Below are positions 21,401 through 32,181 of a stretch of DNA of 46,226 nucleotides, in pieces. Under the pieces are notes generated by a model. It was not told the DNA's origin and did not search any database. It saw nothing but the letters and a program-made list of their open reading frames with translations. The stretch's first letter is position 1, and every line of letters starts with the position of its first letter. Position numbers and translations under genes: made by a program. The DNA is from Gammaproteobacteria bacterium (GTDB taxonomy: Bacteria; Pseudomonadota; Gammaproteobacteria; Nitrosococcales; Methylophagaceae). Where the stretch lies: positions 1 to 46,226 of the forward strand of contig JARGFJ010000020.1 in NCBI GenBank assembly GCA_029210875.1, read 5' to 3'.

Positions 21401-22624
21401 CACTTCAGAACCTTCACGTTCTACCATTTTCTTAGCCGCTTTAATGGTTGTTGCTAAGCCTGCACGTTCCAATTTACCGTAAATAAATGGTTTGAATAAT
21501 TCCAAAGCCATTTTTTTCGGCAGACCGCACTGGTGTAATTTCAAATATGGACCAACCACGATTACTGAACGGCCAGAGTAATCAACACGCTTACCAAGTA
21601 AGTTTTGACGGAAACGACCTTGCTTACCTTTGATCATATCTGCCAAAGATTTAAGCGGCATACGGTTAGTACCCGTAATCGCACGTCCACGACGACCGTT
21701 GTCTAGTAAAGCATCGACAGATTCTTGCAACATACGTTTTTCGTTACGTACGATAATGTCAGGTGCATTTAGATCTAACAAACGTTTCAAACGGTTGTTA
21801 CGGTTGATAACACGACGGTATAAGTCATTCAAATCAGATGTCGCAAAACGACCACCATCAAGCGGTACTAATGGACGAAGATCAGGCGGTAATACTGGCA
21901 ACACTTCCATAATCATCCATTCTGGTTTATTACCAGAATCTAGGAAGGCTTCCATTAATTTAAGACGTTTGCTTAATTTTTTGATCTTAGTTTCAGAGTT
22001 GGTTGAACCGATACCTTCACGGATCACTTCTATCTCTTTAACCAGGTCAATAGCACGCAACAATTGTTGAACGGCTTCCGCACCCATGCGTGCATCAAAT
22101 TCATCACCGTATTCTTCAACAGCTTGCAAGTACATATCATCAGATAAAAGCTGGCCTTTTTCTAATGGCGTCATGCCTGGATCTACTACGATGAATGCTT
22201 CAAAATAAAGAACGCGTTCAAGATCGCGTAATGTCATATCAAGGAACAATGAAATACGCGACGGTAATGATTTCAAGAACCAGATATGCGCAACTGGGCT
22301 GGCCAATTCAATGTGAGCCATACGTTCACGACGTACTTTGGCTACTGTGACTTCAACGCCACATTTTTCACAAATAACACCACGGTGTTTTAGACGTTTG
22401 TATTTACCACACAAACATTCGTAGTCTTTAACTGGACCAAAAATTTTGCAGCAAAATAAACCTTCGCGCTCAGGCTTAAAGGTACGGTAGTTGATCGTTT
22501 CTGGCTTTTTAACTTCACCAAAAGACCATGACCGCACCATTTTAGGTGATGCCAATCCAATTCGGATAGCATCAAACTCTTCTGTTGGCGATTGTTGCTT
22601 TAATAAATTAAGCAAGTCTTTCAT
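18425..22624 (-). CDS. rpoC: RNA polymerase beta' subunit
   Basis: RpoC (1399 residues, close to E. coli's 1407) carries the catalytic magnesium loop NADFDGD near residue 460. The N-terminal zinc ribbon ([20 protein letters not shown], near 70-90) and the second zinc site ([17 protein letters not shown]) are intact, as is the trigger-loop region [17 protein letters not shown]. It follows rpoB by 75 bp and ends in an acidic tail. It is followed by a new promoter and hairpin before rpsL. Confidence 0.99.
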   Translation of the reverse strand: MKDLLNLLKQQSPTEEFDAIRIGLASPKMVRSWSFGEVKKPETINYRTFKPEREGLFCCKIFGPVKDYECLCGKYKRLKHRGVICEKCGVEVTVAKVRRERMAHIELASPVAHIWFLKSLPSRISLFLDMTLRDLERVLYFEAFIVVDPGMTPLEKGQLLSDDMYLQAVEEYGDEFDARMGAEAVQQLLRAIDLVKEIEVIREGIGSTNSETKIKKLSKRLKLMEAFLDSGNKPEWMIMEVLPVLPPDLRPLVPLDGGRFATSDLNDLYRRVINRNNRLKRLLDLNAPDIIVRNEKRMLQESVDALLDNGRRGRAITGTNRMPLKSLADMIKGKQGRFRQNLLGKRVDYSGRSVIVVGPYLKLHQCGLPKKMALELFKPFIYGKLERAGLATTIKAAKKMVEREGSEVWDILEEVIREHPIMLNRAPTLHRLGIQAFEPLLVEGKAIQLHPLVCSAFNADFDGDQMAVHVPLSLEAQLEARSLMMATNNILSPANGEPVIIPSQDVVLGLYYMTRELVNVKGEGIKFANLNELKRAYANGEAELHARITVRLDETDVTLPEPEQSRTIRVDTTVGRAILFGIVPKGLPFSVVDRPMTKKAIGDLINTSYRRLGLKDTVIFADQLMYLGFTHATKSGASVGVDDMVIPEQKVEILAAAEAEVEEIATQYAQGLVTDGERYNKIIDIWSRTNDQIANAMMSGLGSDTVIDAEGNEVKQQSMNSIYMMADSGARGSAAQIRQLAGMRGLMAKPDGSIIETPITANFREGLDVLQYFISTHGARKGLADTALKTANSGYLTRRLVDVSQDLVVVEEDCGTQQGINMTPIIEGGDVVEPLGERVLGRVVAKDVLDTDGNVVIASGVMMNEDSVITLEQKGIDEVLVRSAITCESRYGICASCYGRDLGRGHQINVGEAVGVIAAQSIGEPGTQLTMRTFHIGGAASRTAADNSVALKVKGSIRFHNIKSVQNANGKFIAVSRSGELHLIDDNGRERERYKIPYGAEISVADNEAVEAGQIVATWDPHTHPVVTEMTGRVQLKDLVEGVTVDKQVDEVTGLTSLIVRDPKQRSSSSKDMRPMVKLVDENDNDVFIVGTEIPAQYFLPGGAIVRAIDGAQVNIGDVLARIPQESSKTRDITGGLPRVADLFEARKPKDPALMAEISGTISFGKETKGKQRLIITPKEGDAHEELIPKWRHVSVFEGESIEKGEMLVDGPEDPHDILRLKGVLDLANYMSSEVQEVYRLQGVKINDKHIEVIVRQMLRKVEITSPGDTKFLKGEQVDHDTLLEANDAVRAADKLEATYSHLLLGITKASLATDSFISAASFQETTRVLTDAAVTGKRDSLRGLKENVIVGRLIPAGTGLAYHKERYRKRHGNEAVVTEKTSPVAEAEDNTEELEQVS

Positions 22625-22699
22625 CTTTTTTTCTCCGCTGCCGATTAACGGCTAATGTTTTGATTATCTATTCGTATTAATTCGATACTTTATAAAGAC

Positions 22700-25600
22700 T
22701 TAATCTTCAACCAAGTCGATATCGATACCTAGAGAACGAATCTCACGCGTTAATACTTTGAAGGATTCAGGCATACCTGCTTCCATTCGATAATCACCAT
22801 CCACAATATTTTTGTAGATCCGGGTACGACCATTAACATCATCTGATTTCACAGTTAACATTTCTTGTAGTGTATAAGCAGCACCATAAGCTTGTAGTGC
22901 CCATACCTCCATCTCACCGAAACGTTGTCCACCGAATTGAGCTTTACCACCCAACGGCTGTTGTGTAACCAGGCTATAAGGACCAGTTGAACGTGCATGC
23001 ATTTTGTCATCAACCAAGTGATTCAATTTCAACATATGCATGTAACCAACCGTTACTGGACGCTCAAACTCATCACCAGTACGACCATCAATTAACGTCG
23101 CTTGCCCACTACGAGGTAAGCCCGCTAAATCAAGCATAGCTTTAATTTCATCTTCTTGAGCACCGTCAAATACTGGTGTTGCCATTGGCACACCACCCTT
23201 CAAGTTATGTGCCAATTCGATGATTTCATCATCAGTCAATGAATCAAGATCTTCTTTTTTACCGCTGGTGTTATAGACCTTGTCTAAAAACTGACGTATC
23301 TCGGCAATTTCACGTTGTTGGTCAAGCATTTCAGCAATCTTGAAGCCAAGGCCTTTAGCTGCCCAACCCAAATGAATTTCTAAAACCTGGCCAATATTCA
23401 TACGTGACGGTACACCCAACGGGTTTAATACGATATCAACAGGACGACCATCTGCTGTATAAGGCATATCTTCAACAGGAACGATGTTTGAAATAACACC
23501 TTTGTTACCGTGACGACCCGCCATTTTATCACCAGGTTGGATACGACGTTTGACAGCTAAGAACACTTTCACCATACGTTGTACGCCTGGAGCCAAATCA
23601 TGACCTGAGATCAGTTTATGTTTCTTAACTTCAAATGCATCATCCATATCTTGACGATATTGTTTGATTTGTTGCACAGCATGTTCTAGTTGAGCATTAA
23701 GTGCATCTGTTTCCATGGTAATTTCAAACCACTGTGAATGCTCAAGTGATTTCAAGTAAGCTTTAGTGATTTTATCGCCAGCTTTCAAGCCTGGACCACT
23801 TTTAGCAACTTTACCTGTTAATGCTTTTTCTAATCGAGCAAAAACGTCGTCGACAATAATACGGTGTTGATCTTTCAAGTCAGCACGTACTTTTTCTAAT
23901 TCCGCTTTTTCGATTGCTAATGCACGTTCATCTTTTTCAACACCATCACGTGTGAATACTTGTACATCAATAACTGTACCGTATGTACTTGATGGAACGC
24001 GTAACGATGAATCTTTAACATCCGCCGCCTTTTCACCAAAGATCGCGCGGAGTAATTTTTCTTCCGGTGTTAACTGTGTTTCACCTTTAGGTGTGATCTT
24101 ACCAACTAAGATATCACCGGGTTTAACTTCAGCGCCTACGTAAACAATGCCTGACTCATCTAATTTAGATAAAGCGCTTTCACTGACATTCGGAATATCA
24201 CTAGTGATTTCTTCTGTACCTAGTTTGGTATCACGAGCCAAACAATTTAGTTCTTGGATATGAATGGTTGTGAAACGATCTTCTTCAACAACACGCTCAG
24301 AGACTAAAATCGAATCTTCAAAGTTATAACCATTCCAAGGCATAAATGCGATTAGAATGTTTTGACCTAAGGCTAACTCACCTTTATCCGTTGAAGGACC
24401 ATCAGCTAATACATCACCTTTTTCAATGACATCGCCAGGATTAACAAGAGGACGCTGATTGATACATGTGCTTTGGTTAGAACGTGCATATTTAATCAAG
24501 CTGTAGATATCTACACCAGAATCTGCATCTTCCGCTTCGTTATCGTTAACACGAATTACCACACGACTAGCATCAACAGAGTCAACTACGCCACCACGGC
24601 GAGCGGTTACCATTACGCCTGAGTCTTTAGCAACAGCACGCTCCATACCTGTACCAACAATTGGCTTCTCAGCACGCAATGTTGGAACGGCTTGACGTTG
24701 CATGTTTGACCCCATCAACGCACGGTTAGCATCATCATGTTCCAGGAATGGAATTAATGAAGCCGCAACAGATACAACTTGGCGTGGCGATACATCCATA
24801 TATTGCACTTGCTCTGAAGGCATTAATGAAAATTCATTCTTATAACGACATGGCACCATGTTGTCTAAAATCAAATTATCTTCACCCAGGCTGATTGTCG
24901 CCTGTGCAATTTTGTATTCGCCTTCGTCAATCGCTGACAAATATTCGATCTCGGTTGTTGCTTTACCATCTATAACCTTACGATAAGGTGTTTCGATAAA
25001 GCCGTATTCATTAGTGCGTGCATAGACGGCTAATGAGTTGATCAATCCAATGTTTGGACCTTCAGGTGTTTCGATAGGACATACACGGCCATAATGAGTT
25101 GGATGTACGTCACGAACTTCAAAGCCTGCGCGTTCACGAGTAAGACCGCCAGGGCCTAATGCTGAAACACGACGTTTATGGGTTACTTCAGATAATGGAT
25201 TGTTTTGATCCATGAACTGAGATAATTGGCTTGAACCAAAGAATTCTTTGATCGCAGCGGCAACAGGTTTAGCATTGATTAGTTGCTGTGGCATCAATCC
25301 TTCAGACTCGGCAATACTCAAACGTTCTCGAACAGCACGTTCAACACGAACCAAACCAACACGGAATTGGTTTTCGGCCATTTCACCAACGCTACGTACG
25401 CGACGATTACCTAAGTGATCGATATCATCGACAACACCATGACCATTGCGAATTGCAATCAATTCTTTTACGACATCAACGATATCTTCGCTAGAGAGAA
25501 TACCTTCACCTTCATGACTTTCATGGCCTAAACGACGGTTGAATTTCATTCGACCAACGCCAGAGAGATCGTAACGTTCACTAGTGAAGAATAAGTTTTT

Positions 25601-26776
25601 AAATAAGTTTTGAGCTGAATCTTCTGTTGGTGGCTCACCAGGACGCATCATGCGATAGATTTCAACTTTAGCTTCTAATGGCGTTGTTGTGTCATCTAAA
25701 CGTAATGTATCTGACATGTATGGGCCATCATCCAGATCATTAGAATAGATTGTGTTGATAGTTGTGATATCAAAACGTTCTAACGCTTCTAATGTCGCTT
25801 CTGTAATTTCTTCATTAGCAGCAACTAACAACTCACCTGTATCGGTATCGATCATATCCTTGGCGATAACTTTACCAACCAGGTAACTGGCTGGAACAGT
25901 CAGGCTGGTCATGCCTGCTTTTTCCATTTGACGAATATGACGTCCAGTGATTTGACGATCAGCTTCAACAATCACTTCACCTTCTGGGCTTGTAATTACA
26001 AATGGTGTTGTTTGACCGCGTAAACGTTGAGGAACAAGTTCCATTTCGAAGTCATCACCCTTCTTAACGAAAGTATCTTGACTGAAGAATATGTCCAAAA
26101 TTTCTTCATTTGTGTATTCGAGTGCACGTAGCAGCACTGAGGCTGGTAATTTACGGCGACGATCGATACGCACAAATACGGCATCTTTAGGATCAAATTC
26201 AAAATCCAACCATGAACCGCGATACGGAATAACGCGAGCGTTGAATAAAATTTTACCTGAAGAGTGTGTTTTACCTCTGTCACTATCAAAAAACACACCA
26301 GGTGAACGATGTAATTGAGATACGATTACACGTTCTGTACCGTTAATGACGAAGTTACCTTTTTCCGTCATTAATGGGATTTCACCCATATATACTTCCT
26401 GCTCTTTAATGTCTTTGACAACTTTTGATTTTGCAGGGGCATCTTTATCGTAAATAACAAGACGCATTTTGACGCGTAATGGCGCAGCATATGTCACACC
26501 ACGTAATTGACATTCTTTCACATCAAATGATGGCGTACCTAAACGGTAGCTAACATACTGTAGTTCTGCCATGCCTGTATGGCTTTTAATCGGGAAGACT
26601 GAATCAAACGCTGCATGTAAACCTTTCGCTGCGCGATCATCTGCTGCAATGCTGTGCTGCAAAAAGTCCTGATATGAATTGACTTGGGTTGCAAGCAAGT
26701 TAGGAACATTCAAGACACTTGGACGCTTTCCAAAATCTTTACGAATCCGTTTTTTCTCGGTAAACGTATAAGCCAT
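22700..26776 (-). CDS. rpoB: RNA polymerase beta subunit
   Basis: RpoB (1358 residues) forms the catalytic cleft with RpoC. The rifampicin-binding cluster reads [18 protein letters not shown] then VSALGPGGL, with the usual susceptible residues (D, H, S) all present. [14 protein letters not shown] and the C-terminal [20 protein letters not shown] are conserved. It starts 185 bp after rplL, beyond an attenuator, and precedes rpoC. Confidence 0.99.
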   Translation of the reverse strand: MAYTFTEKKRIRKDFGKRPSVLNVPNLLATQVNSYQDFLQHSIAADDRAAKGLHAAFDSVFPIKSHTGMAELQYVSYRLGTPSFDVKECQLRGVTYAAPLRVKMRLVIYDKDAPAKSKVVKDIKEQEVYMGEIPLMTEKGNFVINGTERVIVSQLHRSPGVFFDSDRGKTHSSGKILFNARVIPYRGSWLDFEFDPKDAVFVRIDRRRKLPASVLLRALEYTNEEILDIFFSQDTFVKKGDDFEMELVPQRLRGQTTPFVITSPEGEVIVEADRQITGRHIRQMEKAGMTSLTVPASYLVGKVIAKDMIDTDTGELLVAANEEITEATLEALERFDITTINTIYSNDLDDGPYMSDTLRLDDTTTPLEAKVEIYRMMRPGEPPTEDSAQNLFKNLFFTSERYDLSGVGRMKFNRRLGHESHEGEGILSSEDIVDVVKELIAIRNGHGVVDDIDHLGNRRVRSVGEMAENQFRVGLVRVERAVRERLSIAESEGLMPQQLINAKPVAAAIKEFFGSSQLSQFMDQNNPLSEVTHKRRVSALGPGGLTRERAGFEVRDVHPTHYGRVCPIETPEGPNIGLINSLAVYARTNEYGFIETPYRKVIDGKATTEIEYLSAIDEGEYKIAQATISLGEDNLILDNMVPCRYKNEFSLMPSEQVQYMDVSPRQVVSVAASLIPFLEHDDANRALMGSNMQRQAVPTLRAEKPIVGTGMERAVAKDSGVMVTARRGGVVDSVDASRVVIRVNDNEAEDADSGVDIYSLIKYARSNQSTCINQRPLVNPGDVIEKGDVLADGPSTDKGELALGQNILIAFMPWNGYNFEDSILVSERVVEEDRFTTIHIQELNCLARDTKLGTEEITSDIPNVSESALSKLDESGIVYVGAEVKPGDILVGKITPKGETQLTPEEKLLRAIFGEKAADVKDSSLRVPSSTYGTVIDVQVFTRDGVEKDERALAIEKAELEKVRADLKDQHRIIVDDVFARLEKALTGKVAKSGPGLKAGDKITKAYLKSLEHSQWFEITMETDALNAQLEHAVQQIKQYRQDMDDAFEVKKHKLISGHDLAPGVQRMVKVFLAVKRRIQPGDKMAGRHGNKGVISNIVPVEDMPYTADGRPVDIVLNPLGVPSRMNIGQVLEIHLGWAAKGLGFKIAEMLDQQREIAEIRQFLDKVYNTSGKKEDLDSLTDDEIIELAHNLKGGVPMATPVFDGAQEDEIKAMLDLAGLPRSGQATLIDGRTGDEFERPVTVGYMHMLKLNHLVDDKMHARSTGPYSLVTQQPLGGKAQFGGQRFGEMEVWALQAYGAAYTLQEMLTVKSDDVNGRTRIYKNIVDGDYRMEAGMPESFKVLTREIRSLGIDIDLVED

Positions 26777-26884
26777 TTATTACACCTCAAGAAACGTCCT
26801 TACACCACTAAAATATAGGGTCATAAGGAATTATCATTTTGTATTTATTCAGTCAGTAATCAGATGAATACCGACCAGTAACGG

Positions 26885-26913
26885 AAAAAGGCCGGTGACA
26901 AAAATCACCAGCC
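26885..26913 (-). terminator. attenuator between rplL and rpoB
   Basis: On the minus strand GGCTGGTGA and TCACCGGCC form a 9-bp stem with one G-U pair, directly followed by TTTTT. In E. coli a partial terminator at this place lowers rpoBC expression relative to rplJL. The same role is inferred here. Confidence 0.85.
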
Positions 26914-26924
26914 AATTCCTATAT

Positions 26925-26948
26925 CGAGATGGTCACAAGACCACATCG
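26925..26948 (-). other. hairpin upstream of the rpoB attenuator
   Basis: The arms 925-934 and 939-948 pair over 10 positions with one mismatch around the loop TTGT on the minus strand. The E. coli rplL-rpoB spacer has an RNase III cleavage hairpin near its attenuator, so this is a plausible counterpart. The processing role is inference. Confidence 0.45.
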
Positions 26949-26961
26949 ATTAAGCAAATGC

Positions 26962-27336
26962 TTATTTAGCTTCAGCAGTTGCGCCAGCTTCAGTAAGCTG
27001 TTTGATAACATCATCAGCTTCAGCTTTGCTAACACCTTCTTTAACTGTAGCAGGTGCGCCTTCAACCATGTCTTTAGCTTCTTTCAAGCCAAGACCTGTG
27101 ATGCCGCGTACAACTTTGATTACAGCAACTTTGTTATCGCCGAAACCAGTCATTACTACGTCAAATTCAGTTTGCTCTTCAGCAGCTGCAGCTGCAGGGC
27201 CAGCAGCAGCGGCTACAGCTACAGGAGCAGCAGCAGTTACACCAAATTTTTCTTCCATTGCTTCGATCAGATCAACGACCTCAACAACTGTCATATTTGA
27301 AATTGCTTCCAAAATATCGTCTTTAGATACAGCCAT
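26962..27336 (-). CDS. rplL: 50S ribosomal protein bL12 (L7/L12 stalk)
   Basis: bL12 (124 residues) forms the flexible stalk dimers that recruit GTPase factors. The N-terminal dimerisation helices, an alanine-rich hinge around residues 37-53, and the C-terminal domain with [20 protein letters not shown] are visible. It lies 62 bp after rplJ. An attenuator separates it from rpoB, as expected for a protein needed in several copies per ribosome. Confidence 0.98.
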   Translation of the reverse strand: MAVSKDDILEAISNMTVVEVVDLIEAMEEKFGVTAAAPVAVAAAAGPAAAAAEEQTEFDVVMTGFGDNKVAVIKVVRGITGLGLKEAKDMVEGAPATVKEGVSKAEADDVIKQLTEAGATAEAK

Positions 27337-27398
27337 GTTATTTTCCTATTTCAATCTTACAGAATTAATTTAAACAGCAACCTAATCTCAAATGAGAA

Positions 27399-27926
27399 TT
27401 AAGCCGCTTCTTTTGCATCGCGAACTGCCGCGAGCGTACGAACCATCTTGCTTGTCGGTGCAACCAAAGTACGAACAAATTTCTCAATCGGCGCTTTCAT
27501 CGTACCCATAAGAATAGCAATTGCTTGATCCTTAGTAGGCATTTTAGCCAGCTTGTCGATATCAGAAGCAGGCAATAATTTACCGCCTAAAGATACCATT
27601 TTGATTTCAAGTTTTTTGTTGTCTTTAGCAAACTCACCAATGACGCGTGCTACAGCACCAGGATCTTCTTGCGAAAAACCATATACCAAGGGACCTGTCA
27701 TTCCTTCTTGCATGCAAGCGAAATCAGTTCCTTCAACAGCACGTTTAGCTAATGTGTTACGAACAACACGCAAATAAACATTTTCATTGCGAGCTGCAAC
27801 ACGAAGCGCAGTCATTTCTGAAACAGTTAATCCACGGTATTCTGCTGCTACAGCAGAATAAGCAGATGATGCTACTTCAGCGACCTCAGCAACGACGGCC
27901 TTTTTACCTTCAAGATTTAAAGCCAC
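27399..27926 (-). CDS. rplJ: 50S ribosomal protein uL10
   Basis: uL10 (175 residues) anchors bL12 dimers to 23S rRNA and, with bL12, represses its own translation. The start codon is GTG at 27926, preceded by a full AGGAGG ribosome-binding site. Features include MALNLEGKKAVVAEVAEVA, the EYRGLTVSEMTALR segment, and a C-terminal helix for bL12 binding. It follows rplA across a 216-bp structured leader. Confidence 0.97.
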   Translation of the reverse strand: MALNLEGKKAVVAEVAEVASSAYSAVAAEYRGLTVSEMTALRVAARNENVYLRVVRNTLAKRAVEGTDFACMQEGMTGPLVYGFSQEDPGAVARVIGEFAKDNKKLEIKMVSLGGKLLPASDIDKLAKMPTKDQAIAILMGTMKAPIEKFVRTLVAPTSKMVRTLAAVRDAKEAA

Positions 27927-28032
27927 CTAAGTACCTCCTTAGGTTTACTACCTAATGGTAGCGTTGTTGCTAAAAGAAGAGTTTCCCCTTCCACCTAGTT
28001 ACGGTATTCAACGCTAGAAATTCTGCAGCTGA

Positions 28033-28120
28033 ACCCGTCTGCGCAGGCCAATTACACGGATGTAACCGATTAAACTCACATACCTGCGGTCTTAGACGGC
28101 CAGACCGAAAAAGGTCTGGC
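28033..28120 (-). promoter_or_regulatory. L10 leader (autoregulatory structure upstream of rplJ)
   Basis: The rplA-rplJ gap holds nested long-range pairings: CCGTCT/AGACGG (28094-28099 with 28035-28040) and CGCAGG/CCTGCG (28083-28088 with 28042-28047). A separate 8-bp hairpin GCCAGACC/GGTCTGGC lies at 28099-28120. The minus strand sequences TAAGACCGCAGG and CCTGCGCAGACGG resemble the E. coli rplJ leader bound by the L10-L12 complex. Translational feedback is inferred from that resemblance. Confidence 0.75.
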
Positions 28121-28142
28121 GGTCCAAATTTTTTAACCTTGC

Positions 28143-28835
28143 TTAGTCTAAGAAAGACTTATCAACAGCAATACCAGCACCCATAGTGCTAGATATGCTA
28201 ATACGCTTCAGATAAACGCCTTTCGCTGAGCTTGGTTTTAATTTATTCAAGTCATCAATCAATGCTTTTAAATTTTGACGCAATGCATCAATTTCGAAGC
28301 TTGCATTACCAATTGAGCAATGAATGATACCGGCTTTATCAGTGCGGTAACGTACTTGACCCGCTTTGGCATTTTTTACTGCTTCAGCAACGTTTGGCGT
28401 TACAGTACCAACTTTAGGATTAGGCATTAAACCACGAGGACCTAACACTTGACCTAACGTACCCACGATGCGCATTGCATCTGGTGATGCGATAACAACA
28501 TCAAAATCCATGTTGCCTGCTTTAATTGATTCCGCTAAATCTTCAAAACCAACTACATCTGCACCAGCCGCTTTTGCAGCATCAGCATTTGCACCTTGGG
28601 CAAATACAGCAACGCGTACAGTTTTACCAGTACCGTTAGGCAATACAGTTGAACTACGAACAACCTGATCAGATTTACGAGGATCAACACCCAAGTTAAT
28701 CGCAACATCAATTGATTCAACGAACTTAGCTGAAGCGTTATCTTTAACCAATGTTAAAGCTTCATCAACAGCGTAGACTTTACCTGGTTCCAATTTTGCG
28801 CGGATAGCACGACTTCTTTTTCCGATAGCAGCCAT
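28143..28835 (-). CDS. rplA: 50S ribosomal protein uL1
   Basis: uL1 (230 residues) forms the mobile stalk at the E site and in E. coli represses rplKA by binding the rplK leader. The motifs [12 protein letters not shown] and the C-terminal [11 protein letters not shown] are diagnostic. Its ATG shares one base with the rplK stop (TAATG), so the two are translationally coupled. Confidence 0.98.
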   Translation of the reverse strand: MAAIGKRSRAIRAKLEPGKVYAVDEALTLVKDNASAKFVESIDVAINLGVDPRKSDQVVRSSTVLPNGTGKTVRVAVFAQGANADAAKAAGADVVGFEDLAESIKAGNMDFDVVIASPDAMRIVGTLGQVLGPRGLMPNPKVGTVTPNVAEAVKNAKAGQVRYRTDKAGIIHCSIGNASFEIDALRQNLKALIDDLNKLKPSSAKGVYLKRISISSTMGAGIAVDKSFLD

Positions 28836-29269
28836 TATTCAACGCCCTCTGTGTTCAAACCCATACTACGTGCAGTACCAGCAATTGTTCTTACTGCTGC
28901 ATCCATATCCGCTGCTGAAAGATCTGCCATTTTAGTAGTAGCAATTTCTTCAAGCTGAGCACGGGTCACAGTACCCACTTTTTTAGTATTTGGTGTCGCA
29001 CTACCACCTTGTAAACCAGCCGCTTTCAACAACAATACTGCTGCCGGTGGTGTTTTAGTGACAAATGTAAAGCTCTTGTCGTTGTAGACAGTGATAACAA
29101 CAGGAATCGGTAAACCTGCTTCCATACTTTGAGTTTTAGCATTAAATGCTTTACAAAACTCCATGATGTTAACACCGTGCTGACCTAGAGCAGGACCAAC
29201 AGGTGGACTAGGGTTTGCTGCGCCAGCTTTCACTTGCAGCTTAATATAGGCTTGGATCTTCTTAGCCAT
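28835..29269 (-). CDS. rplK: 50S ribosomal protein uL11
   Basis: uL11 (144 residues) makes up the base of the GTPase-associated centre and is needed for the RelA stringent response. The N-terminal proline-rich [20 protein letters not shown] and the C-terminal [20 protein letters not shown] match the family. It lies 73 bp after nusG, beyond a terminator-like hairpin. Confidence 0.98.
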   Translation of the reverse strand: MAKKIQAYIKLQVKAGAANPSPPVGPALGQHGVNIMEFCKAFNAKTQSMEAGLPIPVVITVYNDKSFTFVTKTPPAAVLLLKAAGLQGGSATPNTKKVGTVTRAQLEEIATTKMADLSAADMDAAVRTIAGTARSMGLNTEGVE

Positions 29270-29313
29270 TATTTACTCCTCAGCGGGTTCAAACGCCTTA
29301 CGGCTCCCCAATT

Positions 29314-29337
29314 AAAAAACCAGCGTCAACACGCCAG
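29314..29337 (-). terminator. terminator-like hairpin between nusG and rplK
   Basis: On the minus strand CTGGCGT and ACGCTGG pair over 7 positions (two G-U) around GTTG, followed by TTTTTT. It could end or attenuate the secE-nusG transcript ahead of rplK. I saw no convincing promoter between it and rplK, so partial read-through is likely. Confidence 0.7.
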
Positions 29338-29342
29338 ACAAA

Positions 29343-29876
29343 CTAACCTTTTGCGACTTGACTAAATTCAAGTTCAACCGGTGTTGAACGCCCAAAGATA
29401 AGCACCTCAACCCGTAATTTACTTTTTTCGTAGTTAACTTCTTCTACCACGCCGGTGAAGTCATTAAAGGGACCGTCCGTAACTCGAACAACCTCACCTG
29501 GTTCGAACAGTACTTTTGGTCTTGGACTTTCGACACCTTCCTGAACGCGTTGCAAAATTTTATTTGCTTCCGCTTCAGTGATAGGTGCCGGGCGATCACC
29601 AGAACCACCAATAAATCTTAAAACACGAGGCAAGTCATTGACGACATGCCATGTTTCATCATCCATTTCCATATTAACTAATACATAACCTGGAAAGAAT
29701 TTACGTTCACTGCGACGTTTTTGGCCTTCACGCATTTCAACAACTTCTTCAGTTGGAACCAGAACATCACCAAATTTTTCTTCTAGGCCTAAACGCTTAA
29801 TACATTCCTCTAGTGAACGTTTAACCTGCCCTTCATATCCAGAATAAGCTTGAATTACGTACCATTGTTTACTCAT
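29343..29876 (-). CDS. nusG: transcription elongation/antitermination factor NusG
   Basis: NusG (177 residues) binds RNA polymerase through its N-terminal domain, and Rho or uS10 through its C-terminal KOW domain. The N terminus [20 protein letters not shown], the [20 protein letters not shown] segment, and the KOW region [20 protein letters not shown] are clear. It follows secE by 16 bp. Confidence 0.98.
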   Translation of the reverse strand: MSKQWYVIQAYSGYEGQVKRSLEECIKRLGLEEKFGDVLVPTEEVVEMREGQKRRSERKFFPGYVLVNMEMDDETWHVVNDLPRVLRFIGGSGDRPAPITEAEANKILQRVQEGVESPRPKVLFEPGEVVRVTDGPFNDFTGVVEEVNYEKSKLRVEVLIFGRSTPVELEFSQVAKG

Positions 29877-29892
29877 TATTCAAACCTTGTTT

Positions 29893-30231
29893 CTATATGG
29901 TAAGAGCGCGAACCGCCCAACCTAATAACGAATCAAATGCCCATAACATCAATGCAACAACAAACACCATCACAACGACAATCAGTGTTGTTTGAACTGT
30001 TTCTTGGCGTGTAGGCCAAACAACCTTACGGACTTCTACTTGTGTATCGCGGATATATTTTAACAACGTCGCGCCAACAGTTGTTTTTGCAGCAATAAAT
30101 AAAGCCACACCAACAGCTGCTAACAAGCCGAGCACTCGCAAAATAGTAGAATATTCTGCAAAGCTGTAAAACGAAACAGTCGCGGCTACCATAATGATAA
30201 CTGCGACAATCAATTTGATATTATCTGCCAT
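29893..30231 (-). CDS. secE: preprotein translocase subunit SecE
   Basis: SecE (112 residues) stabilises the SecY channel. It has three predicted membrane segments as in E. coli, near residues 5-25, 28-48 and 80-105. The conserved amphipathic segment VEVRKVVWPTRQETVQTTL precedes the last one. It lies between tRNA-Trp and nusG, the usual place in Gammaproteobacteria. Confidence 0.97.
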   Translation of the reverse strand: MADNIKLIVAVIIMVAATVSFYSFAEYSTILRVLGLLAAVGVALFIAAKTTVGATLLKYIRDTQVEVRKVVWPTRQETVQTTLIVVVMVFVVALMLWAFDSLLGWAVRALTI

Positions 30232-30270
30232 TATTTATTCGTTACTTAGTTAATCTATCTGAAAATAAAA

Positions 30271-30346
30271 TGGCAGGCCAGGAGGGAATCGAACCCCCAA
30301 CCTACGGTTTTGGAGACCGTCGCTCTGCCAATTGAGCTACTGGCCT
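30271..30346 (-). tRNA. trpT: tRNA-Trp (CCA anticodon)
   Basis: The minus strand folds as a 76-nt cloverleaf: acceptor AGGCCAG pairs with CTGGCCT, then discriminator G and encoded CCA. The anticodon loop CTCCAAA gives CCA, and the T arm has GGTTCGATTCC. It lies between tufB and secE, a common gammaproteobacterial arrangement. Confidence 0.97.
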
Positions 30347-30361
30347 AACATACTCTTTAAG

Positions 30362-30392
30362 CCGGTCGAGGACTCCAAAATTCCTCGACCGG
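30362..30392. other. 11-bp hairpin between tufB and tRNA-Trp
   Basis: CCGGTCGAGGA (362-372) and TCCTCGACCGG (382-392) are perfect inverted repeats with a 9-base loop, starting 13 bp after the tufB stop. On the minus strand no T run follows, so it looks like a processing or stability hairpin for separating tufB mRNA from the tRNA. On the plus strand TTTT follows it directly, which could stop antisense transcripts. Confidence 0.6.
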
Positions 30393-30405
30393 TTTTGCTC
30401 TTTAT

Positions 30406-31596
30406 CTATTCAGTAATTTTACTAACGACGCCAGCACCAACAGTACGGCCGCCTTCACGAATAGCAAAACGTAAACCTTCTTCCATCGCAATCGGTGCGA
30501 TCAAAGTTACGTCCATTTTAATGTTGTCTCCAGGCATAACCATTTCGACACCTGCTGGTAATTCACAGGCACCGGTTACGTCTGTTGTTCGGAAGTAGAA
30601 TTGTGGACGGTATCCATTAAAGAATGGAGTATGGCGACCACCTTCATCTTTTGACAAGATGTAGACTTCTGCTTCAAATTTTGTGTGTGGCTTGATTGAA
30701 CCCGGGTGCGCTAATACTTGACCACGGTCAACGTCTTCACGCTTGGTACCACGTAGTAACACACCTACGTTGTCGCCCGCTTGACCTTGGTCAAGAAGCT
30801 TACGGAACATTTCAACACCGGTACAGGTTGTTTTCGCTGTATCTTTGATCCCTACAATTTCAAGTTCTTCACCGACTTTTACAATACCACGCTCGATACG
30901 ACCCGTTACTACGGTACCGCGACCTGAGATTGAGAATACGTCTTCAATCGGCATTAAGAATTTACCATCGATTGCACGTACAGGTTCTGGGAAGTAGCTG
31001 TCCATTGCTTCACCCAAACGGATGATTGATGGTACGCCGATTTCACTTGTGTCGCCTTCTAACGCTTTCAATGCTGAACCAACAATGATTGGTGTGTCGT
31101 CACCGGGGAAGTCGTAGGTATCGAGTAGTTCACGTACTTCCATTTCGACTAATTCAATCAGCTCTTCATCATCAACCATGTCGGCTTTGTTCAGGTAAAC
31201 AATGATGTAAGGTACGCCTACTTGACGTGACAACAGGATGTGTTCACGTGTTTGTGGCATAGGACCGTCTGCCGCGTTCACAACTAAAATAGCACCGTCC
31301 ATTTGTGCTGCACCTGTGATCATGTTTTTAACATAGTCAGCATGGCCTGGGCAGTCGACGTGTGCATAGTGACGGTTAGGTGTTTCGTATTCAACATGCG
31401 CTGTTGAGATCGTGATACCACGCTCTCTTTCTTCTGGCGCGTTATCGATATCCGCGTAATCCTTGAAGGTACCACCTTGTTGCTCTGCCATTACTTTTGT
31501 AATCGCCGCTGTCAATGTGGTTTTACCATGATCTACGTGACCAATGGTGCCCACGTTTACATGGGGCTTCGTTCTTTCAAATTTTTCTTTAGACAT
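30406..31596 (-). CDS. tufB: elongation factor Tu, copy B
   Basis: This second EF-Tu gene (396 residues) encodes a protein identical to the copy at 13973-15163. I place the start at the ATG at 31596, which gives [12 protein letters not shown]; the frame stays open nine codons further upstream but that extension has no counterpart in EF-Tu. It lies between tRNA-Thr and tRNA-Trp, as in the E. coli thrU-tyrU-glyT-thrT-tufB operon. It differs from tufA only by synonymous changes in codons 2, 3 and 396 and in its stop (TAG rather than TAA). Confidence 0.98.
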   Translation of the reverse strand: MSKEKFERTKPHVNVGTIGHVDHGKTTLTAAITKVMAEQQGGTFKDYADIDNAPEERERGITISTAHVEYETPNRHYAHVDCPGHADYVKNMITGAAQMDGAILVVNAADGPMPQTREHILLSRQVGVPYIIVYLNKADMVDDEELIELVEMEVRELLDTYDFPGDDTPIIVGSALKALEGDTSEIGVPSIIRLGEAMDSYFPEPVRAIDGKFLMPIEDVFSISGRGTVVTGRIERGIVKVGEELEIVGIKDTAKTTCTGVEMFRKLLDQGQAGDNVGVLLRGTKREDVDRGQVLAHPGSIKPHTKFEAEVYILSKDEGGRHTPFFNGYRPQFYFRTTDVTGACELPAGVEMVMPGDNIKMDVTLIAPIAMEEGLRFAIREGGRTVGAGVVSKITE

Positions 31597-31678
31597 GACC
31601 AGTCTCCCCGTCAATATTATCAATTTATAACAAAAACAAAAAAGACAAGATTAGTCTTGTCTAAATAAACACACTTTG

Positions 31679-31754
31679 TGGAGCCCACAATCAGAATCGA
31701 ACTGATGACCTCATCCTTACCATGGATGCGCTCTACCGACTGAGCTATGCGGGC
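31679..31754 (-). tRNA. thrT: tRNA-Thr (GGT anticodon)
   Basis: This is a 76-nt cloverleaf: acceptor GCCCGCA pairs with TGTGGGC, then discriminator T and encoded CCA. The anticodon stem CATCC/GGATG encloses ATGGTAA, giving GGT. It is the last tRNA before tufB. The T discriminator is less usual than A for threonine tRNAs. Confidence 0.95.
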
Positions 31755-31771
31755 CAAATTCCAACGCAAAA

Positions 31772-31845
31772 TGGAGCGGGTGATGGGAATCGAACCCACG
31801 TGATCAGCTTGGAAGGCTGGAGTTCTACCATTGAACTACACCCGC
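31772..31845 (-). tRNA. glyT: tRNA-Gly (TCC anticodon)
   Basis: This is a 74-nt cloverleaf: acceptor GCGGGTG pairs with CACCCGC, then discriminator T and CCA. The anticodon loop CTTCCAA gives TCC. It lies between tRNA-Tyr and tRNA-Thr, matching the E. coli order. Confidence 0.96.
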
Positions 31846-31873
31846 TAACACAAAACTCAACTCTAAATAATAA

Positions 31874-31958
31874 TGGTGGAGGGGGGAGGATTCGAACCTC
31901 CGAAGGTGGAACCGTCAGATTTACAGTCTGATCCCTTTGGCCGCTCGGGAACCCCTCC
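31874..31958 (-). tRNA. tyrU: tRNA-Tyr (GTA anticodon)
   Basis: This is an 85-nt class II tRNA with a long variable arm. Acceptor GGAGGGG pairs with CCCCTCC, then discriminator A and CCA. The anticodon loop CTGTAAA gives GTA. It is the first gene of the tRNA-tufB transcript, with a promoter just upstream. Confidence 0.96.
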
Positions 31959-31971
31959 ACTAAAACAGCGC

Positions 31972-32000
31972 ATTTTCCGCATATCTGAACATAATGTCAA
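31972..32000 (-). promoter_or_regulatory. promoter of the tRNA-tufB operon
   Basis: On the minus strand there is a perfect TTGACA (32000-31995), a 17-bp spacer, and a GAAAAT -10 (31977-31972) followed by a GC-rich discriminator GCGC. Such a discriminator is typical of stringently controlled stable-RNA promoters. A 6-bp inverted repeat (TCAACA/TGTTGA, 31997-32012) overlaps the -35. Two copies of AATGGCACT (32016-32024, 32035-32043) lie upstream. Confidence 0.65.
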
Positions 32001-32148
32001 CACTAATGTTGATTAAATGGCACTGAATGTTATTAATGGCACTCAGACTGGAGAAGTTCGCAAGAATCAATGCGCTTGTTATCTCTGCATAGTATACTAA
32101 TCTGCGCTAATTCTTGCATGTGTGATTCTATGTAAGTGGCACCCAATC

Positions 32149-32154
32149 TATAAT
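32149..32154 (+). promoter_or_regulatory. possible -10 of the hslVU promoter
   Basis: A perfect TATAAT lies 28 bp before the hslV ATG, but no good -35 is found at 16-18 bp. A heat-shock sigma-32 pair at correct spacing could not be seen either; CTTGCAT and CCCAAT are present but about 22 bp apart. Treat as tentative. Confidence 0.35.
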
Positions 32155-32181
32155 TATTGTAACTATTCGGAGTATCAATTC

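Noticed and set aside
30332-30598. Plus-strand frame repeated opposite both tuf genes
   Set aside because: It appears twice only because tufA and tufB are near-identical. It is an antisense shadow.
31596-31623. Nine-codon N-terminal extension of tufB
   Set aside because: The frame is open to 31623, but the extension is not part of EF-Tu. The ATG at 31596 gives exactly the same protein as tufA.
32111-32148. Possible sigma-32 heat-shock promoter for hslVU (CTTGCAT ... CCCAAT)
   Set aside because: The two parts are about 22 bp apart, not the 13-15 bp that sigma-32 requires.
32122-32181. Longer HslV start 60 bp upstream
   Set aside because: The added residues have no similarity to HslV, overlap the promoter-like TATAAT, and would bury the catalytic threonine deeper. 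The ATG at 32182 has a ribosome-binding site.
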